This document shows positions 5,735 to 12,326 of a stretch of DNA of 12,326 bases, one piece after another. The stretch lies in NCBI GenBank assembly GCA_902767125.1, contig CACXGJ010000086.1, positions 1 through 12,326 of the forward strand. The letters are read 5' to 3'. The notes below the pieces were generated by a model that made no database searches, was not told the origin of the DNA, and worked only from the letters and a program-made list of their open reading frames with translations. Source of the DNA: an uncultured Ruminococcus sp. Lineage in GTDB: Bacteria; Bacillota; Clostridia; Oscillospirales; Acutalibacteraceae. The position numbers and the translations under genes were made by a program. How positions within the stretch are numbered: the stretch's first letter is position 1; each line of letters begins with the position of its first letter.

Positions 5735-6649
5735 TTGGAACTCAAAGCAGAAAATATTTTTAAGAGCTTCGGTGAAAAGGAAGTACTCAAAGATATTTCA
5801 TTCACGGCTCACAGCGGTACTGCTCTCGGACTTCTCGGACGAAACGGTGCGGGTAAAACTTCTACCATAAGAATTATCATGGGCGTATTTTTCCCTGACA
5901 AGGGCAGAGTCCTCGTTGACGGAAAGCAGATCAACAGAAATGATATCCGTATCGGCTATATGCCCGAGGAAAGAGGTCTTTATCCGAAGATCAAAATTTG
6001 TGACCAGCTTGTTTATCTCGCACAATTAAGAGGTATGTCCTCGAAAGAGGCTCAAAAAGCCTGTGATAAATGGCTTGAAAGAATGTCCATGAGCGAATAC
6101 AGGAACAAAAAGCTCGAAACTTTAAGCAAAGGCAATCAGCAGAAAATACAGCTTGCTGCAACTCTCATGTGCAACCCTCAAATTATCATCCTTGATGAAC
6201 CGTTTTCAGGTCTTGATCCTGTCAATGCCATGCTTCTCAAAGATGTAATAAAGGAAATGATTGCAGGCGGTGCAGTAGTGCTTTTTTCGAGCCATCAGAT
6301 GAATTATATCGAGGAATTTTGTGAAAGCATTGCTATCATCAATCAGGGTAAGATTGCAGTCGACGGCAAGATAAATGACATAAAAAGAAGCTATCCCCGT
6401 GACAGGATAGCTGTTACATCAAGGGATGTTGAGAAGATATCCCCGTTTGTACTTCAAAAAATGTCCGATGATATAACGGATGTCAAAAATGACGGTGAGA
6501 ACACTGTTATTATAAAAATGAAATCGCCCGATCTCAAAAGCCGTCTTTTTGCGGAACTCTCAAGTCAGGATTTTGACATTGACTGCTTCAAGGTCTGTGA
6601 GCCGTCACTCAATGACATATTCGTTCAATATACGGAGGTGGGTGTATGA
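5735..6649 (+). CDS. ABC transporter ATP-binding protein, NatA-like
   Basis: A 304-residue ATPase subunit of an ABC-2 type exporter. Motifs in order are Walker A GRNGAGKTS (35-43), MPEERGLYP in the Q-loop region (76-84), the signature LSKGNQQK (130-137), Walker B IIILDEP with the following SGLD (150-160), and the H-loop histidine H187. A C-terminal extension (about 210-304) fits the DUF4162-type domain found in NatA/YhaQ relatives. The protein powers transport by the permease encoded next to it. The TTG start at 5735 is chosen because GGAGGT lies six bases upstream and the sequence MELKAENIFKSFG is a typical beginning. The gene overlaps the permease gene by ATGA, which implies translational coupling. 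Substrate (sodium, peptide or drug) is unknown. Confidence 0.93.
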   Translation: MELKAENIFKSFGEKEVLKDISFTAHSGTALGLLGRNGAGKTSTIRIIMGVFFPDKGRVLVDGKQINRNDIRIGYMPEERGLYPKIKICDQLVYLAQLRGMSSKEAQKACDKWLERMSMSEYRNKKLETLSKGNQQKIQLAATLMCNPQIIILDEPFSGLDPVNAMLLKDVIKEMIAGGAVVLFSSHQMNYIEEFCESIAIINQGKIAVDGKINDIKRSYPRDRIAVTSRDVEKISPFVLQKMSDDITDVKNDGENTVIIKMKSPDLKSRLFAELSSQDFDIDCFKVCEPSLNDIFVQYTEVGV

Positions 6650-7914
6650 AACATATCTTACAAGTCCTTAAGTTTGAATATCTCAACTGCATAAAGAACA
6701 AGGCTTTTATTATCACTACAATAATTTTGATGCTCCTGATACTCGGAACATCTTTTGTCCCCGCTATCATAATGGATATGCAAAGCTCCGAAAGTGAAGA
6801 AACACCGGGTGAAATGAATATAATAGGTATAATAAACAATGCCTATGATGACAGCGATCTGGTAACAAAGACTTTTGAAAAATACTATCCACACAGCGTT
6901 GTTCAGTTGACGGATGAAAGCATTGATGATGTCAAAACAAAAGTCAACGATTCACAGTATACTTTCGGAGTAGTCCTCAACAGTCCCATATCATTTACAT
7001 ATGTTACAAAGAACAACTCTCTTATGAGTGAGGAAACAATGACCATAGCAGAGGCTGCAAAAAGCATCTACCGTGCAGTCAATTTTGAAAAATTCGGAGT
7101 TGACCATGAAAGAACGGCTGCTATACTTGATGCACCTGTTATTTACGATACTGTCACAACAGGCACCGACCAAACCAAAAACTATTTCTCGACCTATATA
7201 CTTGTAATGATACTTTACATGGCAATAGTAATGTATGGTCAGATGGTCTCCCAGAGTGTTGTTACAGAGAAAAATACACGTGCAATGGAAATGCTCATTA
7301 CCTGTGCAAAACCCACACATCTTATGTTCGGTAAGGTCATCGGTTCGGGACTTGCAGGACTTACACAGCTTGTAGTTATAATCGGAACTGCACTCGTATC
7401 TGTAAAGACAATATCAATGAAATCCCTGCCCGAAGGCTTGTCCGATATGCTCACGATGCCTGTTTCGACAGTCATATATGCACTCGTATTCTTCATAACG
7501 GCTTATTTCATATATGCGTTCCTGCTCGGTTCATTGTCATCACTTGCTTCAAGGAGCGAAGATCTCAATACCCTTACAACTCCTGTGATGATGATATTCG
7601 TTGTAGCATTCATGATAGTTGTTATGTCAATGACAAACGATATAAACAACACTCTTATGATAGTATGCTCATACATTCCATTCACTGCACCTATCGCAAT
7701 GTTCGCAAGGATAGCCCTCTCTGATGTCGCTTTCTATGAAATAATCATTTCGATCATAATACAGCTTGTTTCAATATATCTTTTGGGAATGCTTGCTGCT
7801 GCAATTTACAGGATAGGCGTTCTCATGTACGGCAATCCGCCCAAATTCAATGAGATAATAAAGCTCCTCAAAGAACAGCACAAGACCAATAAAGCCATAA
7901 AATCAAAGCAGTAA
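6646..7914 (+). CDS. ABC-2 type permease, NatB-like
   Basis: The 422-residue membrane partner of the ATPase encoded just upstream. It has one helix near the N-terminus (about 20-44), a large extracytoplasmic domain (about 45-180), and then five or so helices in the C-terminal half. After the second helix comes VVTEKNTRAMEMLITCAKP, the conserved cytoplasmic segment of NatB/YhaP-type permeases that contacts the ATPase. The start ATG at 6646 overlaps the previous stop codon and has GGAGGT six bases upstream. By family it is an exporter; NatAB extrudes sodium in Bacillus, but other members handle peptides or antibiotics, so the substrate stays open. The C-terminus is cytoplasmic and basic. A strong terminator follows eight bases after the stop. 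Confidence 0.9.
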   Translation: MKHILQVLKFEYLNCIKNKAFIITTIILMLLILGTSFVPAIIMDMQSSESEETPGEMNIIGIINNAYDDSDLVTKTFEKYYPHSVVQLTDESIDDVKTKVNDSQYTFGVVLNSPISFTYVTKNNSLMSEETMTIAEAAKSIYRAVNFEKFGVDHERTAAILDAPVIYDTVTTGTDQTKNYFSTYILVMILYMAIVMYGQMVSQSVVTEKNTRAMEMLITCAKPTHLMFGKVIGSGLAGLTQLVVIIGTALVSVKTISMKSLPEGLSDMLTMPVSTVIYALVFFITAYFIYAFLLGSLSSLASRSEDLNTLTTPVMMIFVVAFMIVVMSMTNDINNTLMIVCSYIPFTAPIAMFARIALSDVAFYEIIISIIIQLVSIYLLGMLAAAIYRIGVLMYGNPPKFNEIIKLLKEQHKTNKAIKSKQ

Positions 7915-7921
7915 AAAGTCA

Positions 7922-7959
7922 AACCGTTCCTGTACTTCAAACACAGGAACGGTTTTTTT
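7922..7959 (+). terminator. Strong terminator between convergent genes
   Basis: A perfect 12-bp stem AACCGTTCCTGT (7922-7933) with ACAGGAACGGTT (7943-7954), a 9-base loop and a run of seven Ts. Two bases later is the stop codon of the convergent minus-strand gene, so the hairpin probably also ends that transcript, though its minus-strand T tract is poorer. Confidence 0.92.
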
Positions 7960-7961
7960 AT

Positions 7962-8327
7962 CTATGACAATACCTTCAATTTTATATTTATTATCAGAAG
8001 GATACCACAGAATATATCTATTATCAGGAACAATACAAAATCATACATCATATGGACAGTGTTCGGAAGAAGGGGATTTATGAACAATAATTCCTTATCA
8101 CCCTTTGAGGGATTTCTTTGTAATTTATTGTAGGTATGTGTTATTGTACGCTGTTCACCGTCAAGCTCATATTCTATATTTGCGATATAAGTATCGGAAC
8201 GACTGCTTTTGACAGAAACTATCGTTCCCTCGGCATGACGGAAGCCTACCATAACGATCAGAGGTATCAGCAGCACTATTACCATAAATGTTATCAGTAT
8301 AATATTCACTTTTTTATATTTGCTCAT
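7962..8327 (-). CDS. Small membrane protein with DUF3592-like extracytoplasmic domain
   Basis: The 121-residue protein has membrane helices at about 7-28 and 95-115. Between them is a short beta-rich domain beginning GTIVSVKSS and containing YIANIEYELDGEQRTITH, then a KGDKELLFINPLLPN segment. This order (GxV start, Y-x-V-x-Y-x-x-x-G strand, then a G-x-x-V-x-Y-x-P-x-N-P type end) resembles DUF3592 proteins, whose role is unknown. The ATG at 8327 is preceded by GGGGG about 8 bases upstream. It has its own promoter right after the tspO stop and may also receive tspO read-through. The stop lies against the shared terminator at 7922-7959. Confidence 0.75.
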   Translation of the reverse strand: MSKYKKVNIILITFMVIVLLIPLIVMVGFRHAEGTIVSVKSSRSDTYIANIEYELDGEQRTITHTYNKLQRNPSKGDKELLFINPLLPNTVHMMYDFVLFLIIDIFCGILLIINIKLKVLS

Positions 8328-8356
8328 TTTTATACATCCCCCGTCAGTTTTTTCTG

Positions 8357-8385
8357 ATTATAACATAAAATCTTCTTTTTTGCAA
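8357..8385 (-). promoter_or_regulatory. Extended -10 promoter for the 7962-8327 gene
   Basis: On the minus strand TTGCAA (8380-8385), 17 bases and TGtTATAAT with TATAAT at 8357-8362. The -35 box begins only four bases after the tspO stop codon. Confidence 0.6.
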
Positions 8386-8389
8386 TACA

Positions 8390-8857
8390 TTATCTGTTCA
8401 AAAACCATATTCCGAAATTAAGATATGCTGCAAAAAGCATCCAGATAATATAAAATATTTGTAAAATCCCTGCAAGTCTGTTTATACGATAAAATAAGAC
8501 TGTCATTACAAATACTGTCAGAATAAGTATCAGCAGCCATATAAATGATATAAAATACAGCCTGAATCCGAAAAATAAAACACACCACCAAAAATTCAAT
8601 GTCAGCTGTACGGTGTATATGAACAGTGCCTTGGAGGAAGCCTCATTATCCGAATCATATATAATTGCCGCCCCTATCGACATCAATAAAAATAATATTG
8701 ACCATACTATCGGAAATAAATATGCAGGCGGTGAAAAAGGCGGCTGAACCGCACTCTCAAACCTTGGCATACCGATGTATGTAACTATCCCGCCAAGAAT
8801 CGCAAAAAGAAATGTTATCAAAAATGAATATAAAAACGATCTCCACTTCACTATCAT
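8390..8857 (-). CDS. tspO: TspO/MBR family protein (tryptophan-rich sensory protein)
   Basis: TspO proteins are five-helix membrane proteins that bind porphyrins and related ligands; in bacteria they modulate stress or pigment responses, and their exact activity is debated. The 155-residue length is usual. Hallmarks are the loop PPFSPPAYLFPIVWSILF (39-56) with its P-P-x-F/W-x-P-P pattern, LNFWWCVLFFG (87-97) and the last-helix motif WMLFAAYLNFGIWFLN (139-154). The ATG at 8857 has GGTGAT immediately upstream, a start context shared base for base with the 1757-2227 gene. The gene shares its orientation with the DUF3592-like gene that follows, 62 bases downstream. No haem or porphyrin gene is nearby, so context adds nothing to its role. 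Confidence 0.9.
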   Translation of the reverse strand: MIVKWRSFLYSFLITFLFAILGGIVTYIGMPRFESAVQPPFSPPAYLFPIVWSILFLLMSIGAAIIYDSDNEASSKALFIYTVQLTLNFWWCVLFFGFRLYFISFIWLLILILTVFVMTVLFYRINRLAGILQIFYIIWMLFAAYLNFGIWFLNR

Positions 8858-8885
8858 ATTATCACCCGTTCATAATATTTTATAT

Positions 8886-8914
8886 ATTATATTCGGATAA
8901 TAAAACTTTATTAC
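8886..8914 (-). promoter_or_regulatory. Possible tspO promoter
   Basis: On the minus strand a perfect TATAAT (8886-8891) lies about 28 bases before the ATG. The -35 position at 17 bases is GTAATA (8909-8914), only half matching consensus. No better box is visible. Confidence 0.35.
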
Positions 8915-8921
8915 ACGATAA

Positions 8922-8957
8922 AAGGCGGTATGCCGATTTTTTTGACATACCGCCTTA
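8922..8957 (-). terminator. Terminator of the giant surface-protein gene
   Basis: A perfect 11-bp stem AAGGCGGTATG/CATACCGCCTT (8922-8932 with 8946-8956) and a 13-base loop, 28 bases after the stop codon at 8984. On the minus strand the stem runs into TTTT, so termination there is plausible though the T tract is short. Confidence 0.75.
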
Positions 8958-8983
8958 TTTTTATCTATTCATGAAAGCAACAG

Positions 8984-11900
8984 TCATTTGACTTCGACTG
9001 TAAAGTACTGTTTCACAACTGTACCTTCAGCATCCTTGACCTTTGCACAAACATCATAGGTCGCTGCAGCTGCCGGCTTTATTGAAACTGTATCGTTGGA
9101 AGCAAAATTCTGTTTTGTTGTCCACTTTGTATCAGTGGTCTTCTTGTAGAATACAGCATAGGTATACGGAGCTTTTCCTCCTGATGCAGCACAATTCACC
9201 GTTAAGGTCTGACCATTTGTAATGCTTGTTGCAGAGATGGTCGAGTTGATCGTGAGCTTCTTTTCTTCTGTGACATTTACAACAAAGAATTTTTTAACGA
9301 TTGTTCCCGATGAATCCTTTACCTTCACGCATACATCATACTGAACTGCACTTAAAGGCTTGATATCAAGAGTTGTATTGCTTGTAAAGTTCTGCTTTGT
9401 TGTCCACTTTGTATCGGAGACCTTCTTATAGAGGATCGCATAAGTGTAATCGCCTGAACCGCCCTGTGCATCCGCATTTACAGTGAAGCTGCTGCCGAGT
9501 TCAATAGCCTCTGCCGAGACAGTTGAATTATTTTGAAGGACTTCTTTGACATCAACTGTAAAGAATTTCTTTTCAATACTTCCGACAGAATCCTTTACTT
9601 TTACGCAGACATCATATTTAACAGCACTTGCAGGCTTTATCTCAACACTTGCATTAGCCTTGAAATCCTGTTTTGTTGTCCATTTTGTATCGGAAACTTT
9701 CTTATAAAGCACCGCATAAGTATATCCGCCCATACCATCGGCTGCCGACGCTGTTACTTTGACGGTATTGCCAAGGACAATGCTTTCAGCTGATATGGTT
9801 GAATTATTCTTGAGTGTGTCATTGACAATTACATTCAGATATTCAGCAGAAACTGTACCGTCTTTATCCTTTACTTTTACGCATACCTGATAATCTCCGT
9901 AACTTTTTGGAGTAGCCTTTGCGGTAGTGCTTGAACTGTAATCGGCTATTTTAGTCCAGTTTTTCTGTGTGAATTTCTTGTAGAAATATGCGTACTGATA
10001 TTCGCCCTTGCCGCCTGCGGCACTTCCTGTAATAGTCACTGTATCGCCTACTACAATACTATCTGCACTCAATGTTGAATTGTTTGTAAGGATGCCTGTG
10101 ACATTTACTTCAAAGATCTTTTCTGCAATACTCTCCTTGCCGTCTTTTACAGTGACACGGATATCATACTTTCCCGATTCAACGGGCTTGAATATAGCCA
10201 CGGTATCATCAGAATAATCCGAAAGAACTGTCCATGCTTCACTCGATGATGGTTTATATTCATACTTGTATGTCTTATCACCGTAGCCGCCATTGGATTT
10301 GCCATTTATAACAGCCATTTCACCGAGCGTTATAAAATCAGATGATACTGTTGAAGTATTTGAAATAACTGCATTTACTTTGACATTGAAATTCTTTTCA
10401 GCTACATTTCCTGCAATATCCCTGACTTTTACATTTATGATATAATCGGCAGAATTTGCAGGTTTTACTGTAACAGTGCTGTTTTCTGCATAATTCTGTT
10501 TTACCACCCAGTTTGTATCAGAAGTCTTTTTGTATGATACAGAATAGGTATATCCGCCCATTCCGTCTGCTGCACCCGCATTGACCGTGAAGGTATCGCC
10601 AAGAACTATTGTATCATTTTCAACAGAAGATATATTTTTCAGTATGTCGCATACAGATACAGAAACATATTGTTTTGATACAGTACCGTTCCGGTCTTTC
10701 ACTTTTGTACAGATGATATAATTTCCCGATTTGTCAAATGACAGTTCAAAAGATGTTTTGTTTCCAAAGCCTGAAACTGTTGTCCATGATGAATCTCCTG
10801 CTGCTTTCATGTAACAAGCGTATGTGTAGTCACTCATACCGCCTGCGGCTGAAACTTCTACTGTCACTTTGCCATCAACCATGATTTTTTCTGCACTGAT
10901 TGTCGTGGTATTTTCAAGAATATCCGTAACAGTTACATTCAATGTCTTCTTTGCAGTAGTACCACTGCTGTCCTTTGCAGTAACACGGAGATTGTATGTG
11001 CCTGCGGAATCGGGCTTGAATACAGTCGAATCAGCCTCCGAATAGCCTGAAAGAGTTTTCCATGAGGTGTCGGCGGAGAGCTTATATTCATACTTGTATG
11101 TTGTTCCGCCGAGACCGCCCGTTGATCTGCCGTTCACTGTCACAGCATCACCGAGAGTTGTCTTCGCCGAAGAAACAGTTGAAGTATTGGCAAGCTTTGC
11201 ATTGACCTTTACCGTGAATATCCTTTCGGCTGTGTAGTTATTTTTATCCGAAACAGTTACCTTTATTTCATAGGTGCCTGCAACAGAAGCAGTGAAATCG
11301 GCTGTTGCAGTTGTACCGTTTTCAAGCAGTGTTGTCCAACTGTCATCACCCGAAAGGCGATAAGCCATTTCATATTTATAGCTTCCTGTACCGTCCTGTG
11401 CTTTTGCTGTGACGGTCGCAGTACCGTTTACAATGATATTATCAGTCGATATCTCCGATACATTTGACAATGCGGGATTTATCGTTACAAGACAGTAAGC
11501 TTTTTTTCCGTTGACAGTAGTTGCAGTTATTTTAACTGTACCTGCCGAAACAGCCTTAACAGTGCCGTTTGAGGCAACTGTTGCAACACTCGGATTTTCA
11601 CTTTCAAATGTCACGGTCTTGTCAAATGTCATGTCTGTCTTTATTGTCGGGACAAGCTTGAAGCTTCTTCCGACAGCCGTTGTAACTGCTGTCTTATTGA
11701 GAGTTATCTCATCCGAAAGACGATGGAAAGTATAGTTATGATAGTTTGCATATTGTTCGGCATAAGTATCTGTATAGCCCTCTATTACAAAATCTTCACT
11801 TATATTTTCAAAGTTATTTTCATACATACGGGTAACATTGGCAGGAACTTCAAGAACTTTCAGACTTGTACAGCCATAAAGATTGGCATTAAATTCACTT

Positions 11901-12326
11901 AAATCGTTATTTACAACAATTTTTGTAAGCTTGGAGCAGTTGATAAACGCATTTTCGCTGACAGCTTTAACGCCCGAAGGAATGACAAACTCACCGCTTG
12001 TACCGTCAAATACATGATAAAGCTCTGTTTTCGCTTTATTGTAGACAGCACCGTTTTCTATCGTATAATTGCCGTTATTCGGGAAATAGATATTTTCAAG
12101 ACCATAACTGTTGTTGAATATATCAAAGTTAATAGTGTCAGTGTAACTTGATGAGAAGTTTATAGCTGTCAGCTTCGTGCAGTTGTTGAAAGCACCGTCC
12201 CAGCATGAAACAACGAATTTCGGAACATTCAATACACCTTCATAAGCAGGCGGTACAAATACAACCGATTCATTGTTATAAACAACACCGTCTATTGACT
12301 TGTAGTTGACATTGTTTTCATCAACA
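8984..12326 (-). CDS. Giant surface protein: BspA-type LRR, Ig-like domain and nine ~92-residue modules (5' end outside window)
   Basis: The reading frame stays open to the right edge, so about 1113 residues of a longer protein are visible. Counting from the in-frame TTG at 12232, residues up to about 160 are BspA-type (LRR_5) leucine-rich repeats, with segments such as IPSGVKAVSENAFINCSKL; the 31 codons upstream of the TTG (SIDGVVYNN, VFVPPAYEG) continue them, so that TTG is not the true start. Residues 174-252 resemble a bacterial Ig-like Big_2 domain (SENPSVATVASNGTVKAVSA). Residues 255-1082 are nine consecutive modules of ~92 residues with a central Y-x-Y and one invariant Trp, resembling triple-tyrosine (Y_Y_Y) or Ig-like folds. 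The protein ends shortly after the last strand, with no LPxTG, SLH, dockerin or cell-wall-binding module. It is probably secreted and adhesive, but the signal peptide would lie outside the window. Confidence 0.85.
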   Translation of the reverse strand, partial: VDENNVNYKSIDGVVYNNESVVFVPPAYEGVLNVPKFVVSCWDGAFNNCTKLTAINFSSSYTDTINFDIFNNSYGLENIYFPNNGNYTIENGAVYNKAKTELYHVFDGTSGEFVIPSGVKAVSENAFINCSKLTKIVVNNDLSEFNANLYGCTSLKVLEVPANVTRMYENNFENISEDFVIEGYTDTYAEQYANYHNYTFHRLSDEITLNKTAVTTAVGRSFKLVPTIKTDMTFDKTVTFESENPSVATVASNGTVKAVSAGTVKITATTVNGKKAYCLVTINPALSNVSEISTDNIIVNGTATVTAKAQDGTGSYKYEMAYRLSGDDSWTTLLENGTTATADFTASVAGTYEIKVTVSDKNNYTAERIFTVKVNAKLANTSTVSSAKTTLGDAVTVNGRSTGGLGGTTYKYEYKLSADTSWKTLSGYSEADSTVFKPDSAGTYNLRVTAKDSSGTTAKKTLNVTVTDILENTTTISAEKIMVDGKVTVEVSAAGGMSDYTYACYMKAAGDSSWTTVSGFGNKTSFELSFDKSGNYIICTKVKDRNGTVSKQYVSVSVCDILKNISSVENDTIVLGDTFTVNAGAADGMGGYTYSVSYKKTSDTNWVVKQNYAENSTVTVKPANSADYIINVKVRDIAGNVAEKNFNVKVNAVISNTSTVSSDFITLGEMAVINGKSNGGYGDKTYKYEYKPSSSEAWTVLSDYSDDTVAIFKPVESGKYDIRVTVKDGKESIAEKIFEVNVTGILTNNSTLSADSIVVGDTVTITGSAAGGKGEYQYAYFYKKFTQKNWTKIADYSSSTTAKATPKSYGDYQVCVKVKDKDGTVSAEYLNVIVNDTLKNNSTISAESIVLGNTVKVTASAADGMGGYTYAVLYKKVSDTKWTTKQDFKANASVEIKPASAVKYDVCVKVKDSVGSIEKKFFTVDVKEVLQNNSTVSAEAIELGSSFTVNADAQGGSGDYTYAILYKKVSDTKWTTKQNFTSNTTLDIKPLSAVQYDVCVKVKDSSGTIVKKFFVVNVTEEKKLTINSTISATSITNGQTLTVNCAASGGKAPYTYAVFYKKTTDTKWTTKQNFASNDTVSIKPAAAATYDVCAKVKDAEGTVVKQYFTVEVK
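8987..11470 (-). repeat. Nine-unit tandem coding repeat with 276-bp period
   Basis: The modules occupy, in order of translation, 11470-11195, 11194-10919, 10918-10643, 10642-10367, 10366-10091, 10090-9815, 9814-9539, 9538-9263 and 9262-8987. The single conserved Trp falls at residues 299, 391, 483, 575, 667, 759, 851, 943 and 1037 (numbered from the TTG at 12232), so the spacing is exactly 92 residues seven times and then 94. Modules 7, 8 and 9 are also very alike at the DNA level, each carrying TTTTGTTGTCCA-like stretches around the Trp codon. Confidence 0.9.

Noticed and set aside
9533..9793. Plus-strand ORF antisense to the giant surface-protein gene (also 10008-10217 and 11511-11735)
   Set aside because: These open frames are shadows of the repetitive coding sequence; none has a ribosome site or a recognisable protein pattern.
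8987..11470. CRISPR-like or non-coding direct repeats
   Set aside because: The repeats are 276 bp, in frame, and diverged at the DNA level while keeping protein motifs, so they are coding domain repeats.
12230..12232. TTG at 12232 as the real start of the surface-protein gene
   Set aside because: The frame is open for 31 more codons to the window edge, and those codons continue the BspA-type repeat pattern.

Overview
The window looks like chromosome from a low-GC Gram-positive gut or rumen Clostridium-class bacterium, most like Ruminococcus and its relatives. This is inferred from AT-rich intergenic DNA, strong AGGAGG-type ribosome sites with some GTG/TTG starts, a BspA-type leucine-rich-repeat surface protein, a cytoplasmic family 31 glycosidase and an OadG-type sodium-pump subunit. 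No species can be named from the sequence alone. No rRNA, tRNA, CRISPR array or prophage was seen.

Layout. Positions 1-51 (minus) hold the first 17 codons of an IS200/IS605-type TnpB gene, with its own promoter, a terminator hairpin and a strong nested palindrome just upstream. Positions 188-1655 (minus) are a two-gene unit, leuB followed by an oadG-like gamma subunit, read from a consensus promoter at 1717-1745. Positions 1757-2227 (minus) encode a small multi-pass membrane protein (DUF6512-like) whose promoter lies inside the terminator hairpin of the preceding unit. Positions 2305-4715 (minus) are a GH31 alpha-glucosidase followed by a small protein with a C-terminal membrane anchor. The divergent intergenic region 4716-5107 contains promoters for both directions and a possible separate ~120-nt transcription unit with a 34-codon, nearly leaderless ORF.

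On the plus strand, 5108-5596 is a two-helix membrane protein ending in a zinc ribbon, closed by its own terminator. Positions 5735-7914 are a NatA/NatB-like ABC exporter pair whose genes overlap by ATGA; it ends at a strong hairpin at 7922-7959 that also separates it from convergent genes. Those minus-strand genes are a DUF3592-like membrane protein (7962-8327) and a TspO/MBR-family protein (8390-8857). The rest of the window (8984-12326, minus, running off the right edge) is the 3' part of a very large surface protein: BspA-type leucine-rich repeats, one bacterial Ig-like domain, then nine consecutive ~92-residue beta-rich modules.

Most units look like independent housekeeping or surface functions: leucine synthesis, intracellular oligosaccharide hydrolysis, export and adhesion. 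The points most worth a second look are the higher-order duplication in the giant surface protein, the small transcription unit upstream of the GH31 gene, the leuB-oadG pairing cut off from other sodium-pump genes by a TnpB element, and the overlapping promoter/terminator at 2248-2290.
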